Of a stretch of 12,849 nt of DNA, positions 1-7,317 are shown one piece after another. A model generated the notes under the pieces. It ran no database searches and had not been told where the DNA came from. It saw nothing but the letters and a program-made list of their open reading frames with translations. Source of the stretch: Clostridia bacterium (GTDB lineage Bacteria > Bacillota > Clostridia > RGIG6154); assembly GCA_017622395.1 (NCBI GenBank), contig JAGARF010000059.1:1-12849 (forward strand), in the 5' to 3' direction. Every line of letters starts with the position of its first letter. Position 1 is the first letter of the stretch. The position numbers were made by a program, and so were the translations under genes.

Positions 1-1446
1 ACCCTGGATATCAATCATAGTATCCCAAGAGCCGTCATCGGCGGTGATAAGACCGCAGGAAATACCTGCAACGGGCGCCTTAATCGGAACACCTGCATCC
101 ATAAGAGCAAGGGTTGAACCGCAAACTGAGCCCTGTGATGTTGAACCGTTTGAAGATAAAACCTCTGATACAAGTCTTATTGCATATGGGAATTCTTCTA
201 CTGATGGTATAACAGGAGCTAAAGCTCTTTCAGCCAAAGCACCGTGACCGATTTCTCTTCTTCCCGGACCTCTTGAAGGTCTTGTTTCGCCAACAGAGTA
301 TGATGGGAAGTTGTAGTGGTGCATATATCTCTTTGTTTCTTCAACATCAATACCGTCAAGAAGCTGGTTTTCGCTTACTGAACCAAGAGTTGCAACAGTT
401 AATACCTGTGTCTGACCTCTTGTGAACATACCTGAACCGTGTGTTCTTGGAAGAAGACCTACTTCAGCAGATAAAGGTCTGATTTCGTTAAGGTTTCTGC
501 CGTCAACACGCTTGCCGTCGTCTAAAATCCATCTTCTTACAACATATTTCTGTAATTTATAAATAGCATCGTCAATTTCAGTTTCTCTTTCAGCAAACTG
601 TGCGTCAAGGCCTGCGTGAATTTCTTCTGTTACAATAGCAAGCTGATAATCACGAACATTCTTATCGTCTGTATCAAGAGCCCATCTTATTCTTTCTATG
701 TAACCCTCTTTAACAGCTTCAAAAACATCATCAGCAACAACAACAGGAGTGTATTCAATCTTGTTCTTTTTGCCGATTTCGTCTGCTATGCTCTGAATGA
801 ACTGACAAAGTTTTTTAACTTCTTCGTGTCCTGCAAGAATAGCAGCAAGCATCTGGTCCTCAGGAACTTCCTTTGCACCTGCTTCAATCATAACAACTTT
901 GTCAAATGTGCCTGAAAGAGTAAGCTCTAATGTGCTTTCCTTTCTCTGTTCAACTGTTGGGTTGATAACAGGTTGTCCGTCAATTAAACCAACAAAAACA
1001 GATGCAACAGGTCCGTTAAAAGGAATATCTGAAATAGCAACTGCTGTTGCAGCACCAACCATAGCGGCAATTTCAGGAGAGTTGTCCTGCTCAACGCTCA
1101 TTACGGTTGTAACGATAGAAACATCGTTTCTTAAATCTTTTGGGAATAAAGGTCTCATAGGACGGTCAATACATCTTGAAGCAAGAATTGCCGCCTCTGT
1201 TGGCTTACCTTCTCTTTTGATGAAGCTTCCGGGGATTTTACCAACCGAATAAAGCTTTTCTTCGTAGTCTACGCTTAAGGGGAAGAAGTCAACACCTTCT
1301 CTTGGTTTTGCAGATGCGGTTGCAGTAGCGAGTACCGCAGTATCGCCGTATCTTACAAGGCATGAACCGTTAGCCAGCTGTGCCATCTTGCCTGTTTCAA
1401 CAACAAGAGGTCTGCCTGCTAAGGTGGTTTCAAATGTCTTAAACAT
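1..1446 (-). CDS. pnp: Polynucleotide phosphorylase, N-terminal 482 codons (cut by window edge)
   Basis: 3'-to-5' exoribonuclease/polymerase that phosphorolyses RNA to nucleoside diphosphates; a trimeric cytoplasmic enzyme and part of RNA degradation assemblies. I translated the open frame from the ATG at 1446 to the left edge without a stop. Visible parts: first RNase PH-like domain (about residues 1-145, with FFPLSVDYEEK near 54 and CIDRPMRPLFP at 92-102), a helical middle region (about 200-310), and the second, catalytic RNase PH domain from about 311 (VDGR at 314, FTRGQTQ at 341-347, phosphate-binding SSNGSTSQGSVCGS at 431-444). The window stops just before the conserved metal-binding Asp pair, and the KH and S1 RNA-binding domains are missing only because of the edge. 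An AAGGAAG ribosome binding site lies 5 nt before the ATG. The rpsO-pnp order is the common bacterial one. Identification is secure. Confidence 0.98.
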   Translation of the reverse strand, partial: MFKTFETTLAGRPLVVETGKMAQLANGSCLVRYGDTAVLATATASAKPREGVDFFPLSVDYEEKLYSVGKIPGSFIKREGKPTEAAILASRCIDRPMRPLFPKDLRNDVSIVTTVMSVEQDNSPEIAAMVGAATAVAISDIPFNGPVASVFVGLIDGQPVINPTVEQRKESTLELTLSGTFDKVVMIEAGAKEVPEDQMLAAILAGHEEVKKLCQFIQSIADEIGKKNKIEYTPVVVADDVFEAVKEGYIERIRWALDTDDKNVRDYQLAIVTEEIHAGLDAQFAERETEIDDAIYKLQKYVVRRWILDDGKRVDGRNLNEIRPLSAEVGLLPRTHGSGMFTRGQTQVLTVATLGSVSENQLLDGIDVEETKRYMHHYNFPSYSVGETRPSRGPGRREIGHGALAERALAPVIPSVEEFPYAIRLVSEVLSSNGSTSQGSVCGSTLALMDAGVPIKAPVAGISCGLITADDGSWDTMIDIQG

Positions 1447-1461
1447 AAAAACTTCCTTTCT

Positions 1462-1502
1462 CATATGCCGAAAAGCATATGTTATCTGCCCTCATGACAG
1501 AT
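1462..1502 (-). promoter_or_regulatory. Two tandem hairpins upstream of pnp
   Basis: Read on the minus strand, ATCTGTC-ATGAG-GGCAGAT (1502-1484, 7 pairs with one G-U) is followed by CATATGC-TTTTCG-GCATATG (1481-1462, 7 perfect pairs). The second ends 5 nt before the pnp ribosome binding site. In enterobacteria, pnp is autoregulated through a leader stem-loop cut by RNase III and then attacked by PNPase; these hairpins could serve a similar role, but that is inference. If the promoter proposed at 1503-1532 is used, the first hairpin would be only partly transcribed; read-through from rpsO would carry both. Confidence 0.5.
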
Positions 1503-1532
1503 TTTATATATTTTAATTTTTATTACTGACAA
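1503..1532 (-). promoter_or_regulatory. Possible pnp promoter
   Basis: On the minus strand TTGTCA (1532-1527) and TATAAA (1508-1503) are separated by 18 nt, each one base off the sigma-A consensus. The site lies directly after the rpsO terminator, where an independent pnp promoter would be expected. The DNA is very AT-rich, so a chance match is possible. Confidence 0.45.
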
Positions 1533-1565
1533 AACAAAAGGGGGTTATAAAAAATTATAGCCCCC
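1528..1565 (-). terminator. Intrinsic terminator of rpsO, between rpsO and pnp
   Basis: Minus strand: GGGGG (1565-1561) pairs with CCCCC (1544-1540). The stem continues inward for six more pairs (one G-U) to a four-base loop at 1554-1551, then TTTTGTTTTG follows. An 11-pair stem plus U-rich tail is a typical rho-independent terminator, starting about 10 nt after the rpsO stop codon. It should uncouple pnp from rpsO unless read through. Confidence 0.88.
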
Positions 1566-1575
1566 ATGTTATTCA

Positions 1576-1839
1576 CTACTTTCTTAAGCCGAGCTTCTGG
1601 ATAATTGCTCTGTATCTTTCGATATCTTTCTTCTGAAGATATGTCAAAAGACCACGTCTCTGACCAACCATTTTAAGAAGACCTCTTCTTGAATGGAAGT
1701 CCTTTTTGTTAACCTTTAAGTGTTCGTTTAAGTGATTGATTCTGTTTGTGAGAATAGCAATCTGAACCTCAGGTGAACCTGTGTCTGTAGCGTGAATTTT
1801 GTTTTCTGCAATGATTTGCTGTTTTACTTCTTTTTCCAT
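1576..1839 (-). CDS. rpsO: 30S ribosomal protein S15
   Basis: Small-subunit protein that binds the 16S rRNA central domain early in 30S assembly. At 87 residues it is within a residue or two of the family norm. Hallmarks seen: TGSPEVQIAILTNRINHLNEHLK (about residues 20-42), HSRRGLLKMVGQRRGLLTYL (about 49-68) and the basic C-terminal end. The GGAGG ribosome binding site (1852-1848) lies 8 nt before the ATG, next to a small hairpin that may affect its access. It has its own promoter upstream and a terminator downstream, and precedes pnp as in many bacteria. S15 commonly represses its own translation by binding its mRNA leader. Confidence 0.98.
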   Translation of the reverse strand: MEKEVKQQIIAENKIHATDTGSPEVQIAILTNRINHLNEHLKVNKKDFHSRRGLLKMVGQRRGLLTYLQKKDIERYRAIIQKLGLRK

Positions 1840-1919
1840 TTTTAATACCTCCGAGTATTTTTAAAATCGCCATCGACAATGATATGGGCCGGAAAACTCC
1901 TCATCCATAGCCGAAGGTT
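1840..1919 (-). promoter_or_regulatory. rpsO 5' leader, candidate S15 autoregulatory RNA
   Basis: About 80 nt lie between the predicted transcription start (near 1919) and the rpsO ATG. Minus-strand RNA can form TATGG...CCATA (about 1908-1886) enclosing a GGA-GTTT-TCC hairpin. Next to the start codon, AATAC-TCGGAG-GTATT (1859-1844) places most of the ribosome binding site GGAGG in a loop. Several unrelated S15-binding leaders are known in bacteria. This one fits in position, but I cannot match it to a named class by eye. Confidence 0.4.
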
Positions 1920-1925
1920 AGAATT

Positions 1926-1954
1926 ATATTATCATAAAAAAATTATTTTGTAAA
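1926..1954 (-). promoter_or_regulatory. rpsO promoter (sigma-A type, extended -10)
   Basis: Minus strand: TTTACA (1954-1949), a 17-nt spacer, then TAATAT (1931-1926) preceded by TGA (1934-1932), which gives the TGn extended -10 element. The predicted start is near 1919. Position directly before the rpsO leader supports it. Confidence 0.6.
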
Positions 1955-1964
1955 GTGTTTTTTT

Positions 1965-1985
1965 GAAAAATAATGAATATTATTT
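1965..1985 (-). terminator. Weak AT-rich terminator-like hairpin after the 82-residue ORF
   Basis: Minus strand AAATAAT-ATTC-ATTATTT followed by TTC overlaps the stop codon of the small membrane protein gene. The stem is made only of A-T pairs, so it would be a poor terminator. Some read-through into rpsO is therefore possible. Confidence 0.3.
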
Positions 1986-2228
1986 AAAAAAAGACACAAT
2001 GCCTGCAATTGAAAGAAAGATGGTGATAACTCTCAGGGCGATTTTCAAAAAAGCAGGCTTCTTTTTGGTGAGAGATGTGCTGTAGTTTGCAACGATTTTG
2101 ACAGCTTCGTTTAAAAGCTCATCCTCGGTTGCTACAATCTTATCTTTTAAGATAAATACGGCTTCTTTGAAATATGGGGATTTGGTGTCGGAAAAAGTTA
2201 TAATTTGTGTGTTTTTTATCTTATTCAT
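1980..2228 (-). CDS. Small protein of unknown function with a C-terminal membrane segment
   Basis: I do not recognise the family. The 82 residues divide into a soluble N-terminal part (about 1-54: a TQIITFSDTKSPYF stretch, then a likely amphipathic helix EDELLNEAVKIVANY), a basic KKKP patch (55-58), and one hydrophobic segment (about 60-81, ending FFK). This looks like a tail-anchored or C-terminally anchored protein with the bulk in the cytoplasm, by the positive-inside rule. An AAGGAG site (2240-2235) lies 6 nt before the ATG, which supports real translation. Codon use matches the neighbours. It is divergent from pgcA and upstream of rpsO, with its own AT-rich upstream region. Nothing in the sequence indicates a specific function. 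Confidence 0.8.
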   Translation of the reverse strand: MNKIKNTQIITFSDTKSPYFKEAVFILKDKIVATEDELLNEAVKIVANYSTSLTKKKPAFLKIALRVITIFLSIAGIVSFFK

Positions 2229-2257
2229 CTTTTACTCCTTTGCTTGGAAGAATATTC

Positions 2258-2292
2258 AAGTATTATTATGAAATAATATATAAAGTATTATT
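2258..2292. repeat. Short direct repeat in the divergent promoter region
   Basis: AAGTATTATT occurs at 2258-2267 and again at 2283-2292, 25 bp apart, between the small membrane protein gene and pgcA. It might be a pair of operator half-sites on one face of the helix, but the DNA is nearly all A/T and chance is a real alternative. Confidence 0.3.
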
Positions 2293-2301
2293 CATAAATT
2301 G

Positions 2302-2330
2302 TTGACTTTATGAAAAAAATGGTATATTAT
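2302..2330 (+). promoter_or_regulatory. Sigma-A-type promoter for the pgcA-mfd gene run
   Basis: TTGACT (2302-2307), a 17-nt spacer, then TATTAT (2325-2330), each one base from consensus. The predicted start near 2337 leaves a leader of about 34 nt before the pgcA ATG. No other comparably good promoter was noticed before the downstream genes. Confidence 0.75.
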
Positions 2331-2370
2331 AATAAAGTAGAAATTTGACTTTTAAAGCAGGAAAGGCAGA

Positions 2371-4116
2371 ATGAAAATGTTATCTATGAAAGAATACGAA
2401 AAGTGGTGCAGCAGCTCTTTTGTTGATGAAGAAACAAAAAAAGAGCTTATCAGCATCTCAACTGATGAAAAAGAAATAGAAGAAAGATTTTACAGAAATC
2501 TGGAGTTTGGCACAGCAGGCCTTCGCGGTATTATAGGTGCAGGAACAAACAGAATGAATGTATATACTGTAAGAAAAGCAACTCAGGGGCTTGCTATGTA
2601 TATCAATGATTGCGGCAGTGAAGCGGCAAAAAGAGGTGTTGTAATTTCTTACGACTCAAGACTGTTTTCGGACTTATTTGCCTTAGAGACAGCAAAGGTG
2701 CTTGCAGGCAATGGAATTAAGGCATATCTTTTTGACAGACTTAATCCCGTTCCTACATTATCTTTTGCGGTTAGACATCTTAATTGTATTGCAGGTATAA
2801 TGATAACAGCAAGTCATAACCCTGCTAAATACAACGGCTATAAGGTGTATTGGGAGGATGGTGCGCAGATGCCTCCTTTGTATGCTGATAAGGTGCTTTC
2901 ATATATTGAAAGTATTGATATTTTTGAAGATATAAAAATAATGGATAAGGTTGAGGCTGTAACACAAGGCTTACTTGTGAAAATCGGTGAGAAAGTTGAA
3001 ACAGCGTACCTTAATGAAGTGGTAAAGCAGAGTACAGGAAATAACAACATCATATCCCTTGGTGATAAGCTCCATGTTGTATACACACCTTTCCACGGTG
3101 CAGGAAACATTCCTGTAAGAAAAATTCTTAAAATGATTGGCATTGATAATGTCCATGTTGTTAAGGAACAGGAAGAGCCTGACCCACAGTTTTCAACAGT
3201 TAAGTCACCAAACCCGGAAAATCCTGAGGGCTTTGTTTATGCAGAAAAACTTGCGTATGACCTTGATGCGTCATTTATAATAGGAACAGACCCTGACTGT
3301 GACCGTGTTGGTGTTATGGTTAAAAACCCTGATGGTAAATTCATACCTCTTACAGGCAACCAGATAGGCTCTCTTCTTATGGACTTTGTCGCAAATCAAA
3401 GGACTGTTGATAACACTATGCCGAAAAATCCTATCGCGGTGAAAACCATAGTTTCAACACCTATGGCGGAAAAAATTGCAAACAACTATGGCATTGAAAT
3501 GAAAAATGTTTTAACAGGTTTTAAATATATCGGCGAAATTATAAAGAACCTTGAAGAAAAAGGTGAAGAGGACAGATATATTTTAGGCTTTGAAGAAAGC
3601 TACGGCTATCTTGCAGGAACATATGCAAGAGATAAGGATGCAGTTGTTGCATCAATGCTTATCTCTGAAATGGCTGCATACTATGCTGTTAAGGGAATGA
3701 CTCTTTATGATGCTATACAGGCACTTTATGAAAAGTATGGTTATTTCAAAGAAGTGCAGAAGTCAATCACTTTAGAGGGTATTGACGGAATAGAAAGAAT
3801 TAAAAGCTTTATGAAGCATTTAAAGGAAAATCCTATAGCAGAGGCTGACGGTAAAAAGGTTGTTTCCTTCAGTGACTACAGCAAGAGTGAAAAGCTTAAT
3901 GCTTTAACAGGTGAAAAAGAAATAATCAAGCTTCCAAAGGCTGATGTTCTTGAATATGTTCTTGAAGACGGAAGAAGATTTATAATAAGACCTTCGGGAA
4001 CAGAACCGAAAATTAAATTCTACTTCTTTGTTGAGGGAAAAACAAATGAAGATGCAGAAAATCTTATGAACAGCCTTATGAAGGCAGTAGATCAAATAGC
4101 GGAAAAATCATTGTGA
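2371..4116 (+). CDS. pgcA: Phospho-sugar mutase (alpha-phosphoglucomutase / phosphomannomutase, PgcA type)
   Basis: Interconverts hexose 6-phosphate and hexose 1-phosphate through a phosphoserine enzyme, feeding UDP-glucose and envelope glycans. The four family loops are in order: catalytic TASHNP (146-151, phospho-Ser148), Mg-binding GTDPDCDR (305-312; Asp307, 309, 311), sugar-specificity GFEESYGY (406-413) and phosphate-binding RPSGTEPK (540-547). At 581 residues it is full length for the Firmicutes PgcA type. GGAAAGG lies just before the chosen ATG; a second ATG two codons later (2377) is also possible. First gene of the plus-strand run, with a good promoter 40 nt upstream. Glucose versus mannose preference cannot be read from sequence, so PMM activity is equally possible. 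Confidence 0.93.
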   Translation: MKMLSMKEYEKWCSSSFVDEETKKELISISTDEKEIEERFYRNLEFGTAGLRGIIGAGTNRMNVYTVRKATQGLAMYINDCGSEAAKRGVVISYDSRLFSDLFALETAKVLAGNGIKAYLFDRLNPVPTLSFAVRHLNCIAGIMITASHNPAKYNGYKVYWEDGAQMPPLYADKVLSYIESIDIFEDIKIMDKVEAVTQGLLVKIGEKVETAYLNEVVKQSTGNNNIISLGDKLHVVYTPFHGAGNIPVRKILKMIGIDNVHVVKEQEEPDPQFSTVKSPNPENPEGFVYAEKLAYDLDASFIIGTDPDCDRVGVMVKNPDGKFIPLTGNQIGSLLMDFVANQRTVDNTMPKNPIAVKTIVSTPMAEKIANNYGIEMKNVLTGFKYIGEIIKNLEEKGEEDRYILGFEESYGYLAGTYARDKDAVVASMLISEMAAYYAVKGMTLYDAIQALYEKYGYFKEVQKSITLEGIDGIERIKSFMKHLKENPIAEADGKKVVSFSDYSKSEKLNALTGEKEIIKLPKADVLEYVLEDGRRFIIRPSGTEPKIKFYFFVEGKTNEDAENLMNSLMKAVDQIAEKSL

Positions 4117-4121
4117 AAAAG

Positions 4122-4141
4122 GGGCGGATATTTATCCGCCC
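4122..4141. repeat. GC-rich hairpin between pgcA and comM
   Basis: GGGCGGAT-ATTT-ATCCGCCC, an 8-pair stem with a 4-base loop, starts 6 nt after the pgcA stop. On the plus strand no U-tract follows (ATAATTGTAGG), so it is a poor terminator for pgcA. On the minus strand it is followed by CCTTTTTC, but no minus-strand gene needs a stop here. With the TTGTAGGGG text beside it, it resembles the hairpin at 12505-12526. It could stabilise the pgcA mRNA end or be a dispersed intergenic repeat. Confidence 0.6.
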
Positions 4142-4159
4142 ATAATTGTAGGGGGAAAT

Positions 4160-5680
4160 ATGGTAGCGACACTTAAATCCTGTGCAACTGTAGGGGTTGA
4201 CGGAAAAATTGTAGAGGTTGAAGTTGATACAATTAAAGGGATGCCGTCTTTTGATATAGTAGGTCTTGCAGATACAGCTGTTAAAGAAAGCAAGGAAAGA
4301 GTTCGTTCTGCTCTTAAAAACAGCGGTATTAAAATGCCTTCAATGAAATATACCATAAATCTTGCCCCTGCAGATATGAAAAAAGAGGGAGTTTTTTACG
4401 ACCTTCCCATTGCACTTGGAATTGCAGTTTGTCTTGATGTGTTTAAAGCGGAAGCGCTTAAGGACAGTATGTTTATAGGTGAGCTTTCTTTAAACGGTGA
4501 TATAAGAAGAGTTTCAGGAATATTACCTTGCAGTATATGTGCAAAGGAAAATAATATAAAAAGAATTTTTGTTCCCGAGGATAATGCAAAGGAAGCGGCT
4601 GTTGTTGACGGGGTTGAAGTATACGCCTGCAAAGACTTCAGAAGTCTTGTGAAATTCCTTGCAGAGGGCAAGGGGATAGAACCTGAAAAATATACAGACC
4701 CGACAGACAAATTGGGTTTTGACGGAATTGACGATTTTGCAGATGTTAAGGGACAGAATACTGCCAAACGGGCACTTGAAATTGCTGCGGCAGGAGGACA
4801 TAACTGTTGTATGATAGGAAGTCCCGGGACAGGTAAGACAATGCTTGCAAAGAGAATTGGCTCAATTCTTCCTGAAATGACTTTAAACGAAGCTTTAGAG
4901 GTTACAAAAATACATTCTATTGCAGGAGTGACGGATAAAAATACATCTCTTATAACAAAAAGACCCTTCAGAAGCCCTCATCATACTGTATCGGCGGCAG
5001 GTCTTTCAGGCGGTGGAGCAGTTCCAAAGCCGGGCGAAGTGAGTCTTGCTCATAACGGAGTTCTGTTTTTAGACGAATTTCCTGAATTCAGGAAAGATGC
5101 AATAGAAATTTTAAGACAGCCGTTAGAAGACGGGAAAATTACGGTTTCAAGAGTTCATTCAACTGTTGTATATCCATCAAATATAATGTTGGTTGCGGCT
5201 ATGAACCCTTGTAAATGCGGATACTTTGGCGACCCTGAACACGAATGTAAGTGCACACCAACACAGATTGAAAAATATATGTCCAAAATAAGCGGACCTA
5301 TAATGGACAGAATAGATATACATATAAAAATGAACCCTGTTAAGTTTGAAGAGCTTAAAAGTATGGAAACAGGAGAAAAAAGCGAAACAATAAGGGAAAG
5401 AGTAAACAAAGCAAGAAAAATTCAGCTTGAAAGATTTAAAGATGATGGAATTTACTCAAACGCACAAATGAGCTCAGTTCATATAAGAAAGTATTGTGTG
5501 TTGGGAGAGGCTGAAACACAGCTTTTAAAGATTGCATTTGACAAATTCGCTTTATCAGCAAGAGCATATGACAAAATTTTAAAGCTTGCAAGGACAATTG
5601 CAGACCTTGCAGGAAGTGAAAATATCACAACAGCACATATATCAGAAGCAATATCTTACCGAAGTTTAGATAGGAGTTAA
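4160..5680 (+). CDS. comM: YifB/ComM family Mg-chelatase-like AAA+ ATPase
   Basis: Members form hexameric AAA+ motors; ComM of naturally transformable Gram-negatives is a branch-migration helicase that extends integration of incoming single-stranded DNA. In Firmicutes the role is less certain. Domains: N-terminal ChlI/Lon-protease-like fold (about 1-165, with PSFDIVGLAD and YTINLAPADMKKEGVFYDLP), then the ATPase with Walker A GSPGTGKT (220-227), Walker B VLFLDEF (301-307), and DRIDIHI (383-389) carrying a probable arginine finger. The C-terminal helical domain runs to the end. A Cys cluster CKCGYF...HECKC (351-365) may bind zinc. 506 residues is full length. The start follows TAGGGGGAAAT, a G-rich and rather close binding site. 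murG begins 4 bp after its stop. Confidence 0.93.
   Translation: MVATLKSCATVGVDGKIVEVEVDTIKGMPSFDIVGLADTAVKESKERVRSALKNSGIKMPSMKYTINLAPADMKKEGVFYDLPIALGIAVCLDVFKAEALKDSMFIGELSLNGDIRRVSGILPCSICAKENNIKRIFVPEDNAKEAAVVDGVEVYACKDFRSLVKFLAEGKGIEPEKYTDPTDKLGFDGIDDFADVKGQNTAKRALEIAAAGGHNCCMIGSPGTGKTMLAKRIGSILPEMTLNEALEVTKIHSIAGVTDKNTSLITKRPFRSPHHTVSAAGLSGGGAVPKPGEVSLAHNGVLFLDEFPEFRKDAIEILRQPLEDGKITVSRVHSTVVYPSNIMLVAAMNPCKCGYFGDPEHECKCTPTQIEKYMSKISGPIMDRIDIHIKMNPVKFEELKSMETGEKSETIRERVNKARKIQLERFKDDGIYSNAQMSSVHIRKYCVLGEAETQLLKIAFDKFALSARAYDKILKLARTIADLAGSENITTAHISEAISYRSLDRS
5672..5676 (+). promoter_or_regulatory. murG ribosome binding site inside comM
   Basis: AGGAG lies in the last codons of comM, 8 nt before the murG ATG. 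Ribosomes finishing comM would clear or reuse it, so translation of the two genes is probably coupled. It also fixes the murG start at 5685. Confidence 0.8.
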
Positions 5681-5684
5681 GTAT

Positions 5685-6752
5685 ATGAAAATAGTTTTAA
5701 CAGGGGGCGGAACATCAGGCCATGTTACCCCCAATATAGCACTTTTTGAGCCGTTAAAAAAAGAAGGTTTTGAGATATTTTATATAGGAACAAAAAACGG
5801 TATAGAAAACAACCTTATAAAAGAGGAAGACATTCCTTTTTATGAAATTGAGGCAGGTAAGCTGAGAAGATACCTTGATATGGAAAATGTTAAGGATATT
5901 GCAAGGATTGTTAAGGGTACTGCTCAGGCAAAGAAAATCTTAAAGGAGATTAAGCCTGATGTGGTTTTCAGCAAGGGCGGTTTTGTGTCCTGTCCTGTGG
6001 TATGGGCGGCGAAAAGTTTGAAAATACCTGTAATTATTCATGAATCAGACATAACCCCAGGACTTGCAAACAAGCTTTCCTTTTCATCAGCAACAAAAAT
6101 ATGCTATGCATTTCCCGAAACAAAAAAGCATCTGCCTGAAGAAAAAAGCGTATATACAGGTCTGCCCGTAAGAGAAGAAATCAAATTGGGAGACAGAAAC
6201 AAGGGCGAGGAGCTTTGCGGTTTTGAAGATAAAAAGCCTATGCTTGTTGTTATGGGCGGAAGTCAGGGTTCTGAATTCTTGAACAAAAGTGTCAGAGCAA
6301 ATCTTGACGATTTAATGGAAGTATTTGATGTGTGTCACCTTTGCGGAAAGGGCCATATAGATGAAACTCTTTTAAACATAAAGGGATACTGTCAGTTTGA
6401 ATACTTAAACCACGAGCTTAAGGATGTCTTAGCTGCTGCGGATATGCTTGTTTCCCGTGCGGGAGCAACTGCGATTTTTGAAATTTTAGCACTTAAAAAG
6501 CCTGCACTTTTAATTCCCCTTTCAAGAAAAGCAAGCAGAGGCGACCAGATAGAAAATTCAAAATCATTCAAACTACAGGGCTTTATGGAATACGAGGAAG
6601 AAGAAAATCTTACAGGTGAAAGCTTTGTAAACAGAATAAAAGAAGTATTCTTAAATAAAGATAAGTATATTACAAGTCAGAAAAATGCAGATATTGCAGA
6701 CAGCGTTAAAAAAACAGTAGAGCTTATAAAGAGCACAGCGGAGAGGAAATAA
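5685..6752 (+). CDS. murG: MurG-family undecaprenyl-PP-MurNAc-pentapeptide N-acetylglucosaminyltransferase
   Basis: Transfers GlcNAc from UDP-GlcNAc to lipid I on the inner membrane face, giving lipid II for peptidoglycan. Two Rossmann domains of the GT-B fold are visible: the N-terminal one with GGGTSGHVTPNIAL (about 7-20), FSKGGFVSCPV (about 95-105) and HESDITPGLANK; the C-terminal one with MGGSQGSEF, then SRAGATAIFEILALKKPALLIPLS, the UDP-GlcNAc site. 355 residues is full length. The wording (GTSGHVTP, HESDITPGLANK, SRKASRGDQ) resembles the alternative MurG form of some Clostridia and Bacillus more than the classical dcw-cluster MurG. It sits outside a dcw cluster here, between comM and pth. 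A second murG elsewhere in the genome is therefore possible. Confidence 0.92.
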   Translation: MKIVLTGGGTSGHVTPNIALFEPLKKEGFEIFYIGTKNGIENNLIKEEDIPFYEIEAGKLRRYLDMENVKDIARIVKGTAQAKKILKEIKPDVVFSKGGFVSCPVVWAAKSLKIPVIIHESDITPGLANKLSFSSATKICYAFPETKKHLPEEKSVYTGLPVREEIKLGDRNKGEELCGFEDKKPMLVVMGGSQGSEFLNKSVRANLDDLMEVFDVCHLCGKGHIDETLLNIKGYCQFEYLNHELKDVLAAADMLVSRAGATAIFEILALKKPALLIPLSRKASRGDQIENSKSFKLQGFMEYEEEENLTGESFVNRIKEVFLNKDKYITSQKNADIADSVKKTVELIKSTAERK

Positions 6753-6753
6753 T

Positions 6754-7317
6754 ATGTATTTAATAGCAGGTCTTGGAAATCCGGGAGAAAAATATGTGTC
6801 AACAAGACATAATATGGGATTTTCAGCCATAGACTACATTTCTCAGAAAAACGGCATAGAGGTTAAAAAGATAAAGCATAAGGCTATTATCGGCGAGGGG
6901 ACTTTGGGCGGAGAAAAGGTTGTTCTTGCAAAACCACAGACATTTATGAATTTAAGCGGAGAGTCAATAAGAGAAATTGCTCAATGGTATAAAATAGAAA
7001 ATGATAAAATAATAATATTATATGACGATATAAGTCTTCCTGTGGGTACAATAAGAATAAGAGAAAAGGGCAGTGCAGGGGGACATAACGGCATAAAGTC
7101 TATAATTTTAAACTTAAACTCTGATGTTTTCGGCAGAATTAAAATCGGAGTAGGTGCAAACAAAGAGGGTGACCTTTGTGACTATGTCCTGGGAAAAATC
7201 TCAAAAGCAGAGGCGGAAATCCTTTTTAAGGTTATGGGCAGAGTTAACGATGCTGTTATTGAAATGATTAAAGCAGGTCCGCAAAGTGCGATGAATAAGT
7301 ATAACGGAGAAGTATGA
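6754..7317 (+). CDS. pth: Peptidyl-tRNA hydrolase
   Basis: Cleaves the ester bond of peptidyl-tRNAs that drop off ribosomes, recycling tRNA in the cytoplasm. Family residues are all present: Asn9 in GLGNPG, the catalytic His19 in TRHNMGF, Asn66 in TFMNLSG, Asp92 in LYDDISLP and Asn112 in GGHNGIKS. The length of 187 residues is normal. The start is 1 bp after the murG stop, with GAGAGG 7 nt before the ATG; its stop overlaps the mfd start by 4 bp. A pth-mfd pairing is common in Firmicutes (in Bacillus, spoVC is pth and lies close to mfd). No truncation or missing residue is seen. Confidence 0.97.
   Translation: MYLIAGLGNPGEKYVSTRHNMGFSAIDYISQKNGIEVKKIKHKAIIGEGTLGGEKVVLAKPQTFMNLSGESIREIAQWYKIENDKIIILYDDISLPVGTIRIREKGSAGGHNGIKSIILNLNSDVFGRIKIGVGANKEGDLCDYVLGKISKAEAEILFKVMGRVNDAVIEMIKAGPQSAMNKYNGEV

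Noticed and set aside
616..1252. Plus-strand open frames of 99 and 117 codons
   Set aside because: They lie antisense to the well-supported pnp coding frame and have no family resemblance.
2229..2370. Riboswitch or T-box upstream of pgcA
   Set aside because: The predicted leader is only about 34 nt and nearly all A/T, too short and unstructured for a known riboswitch.
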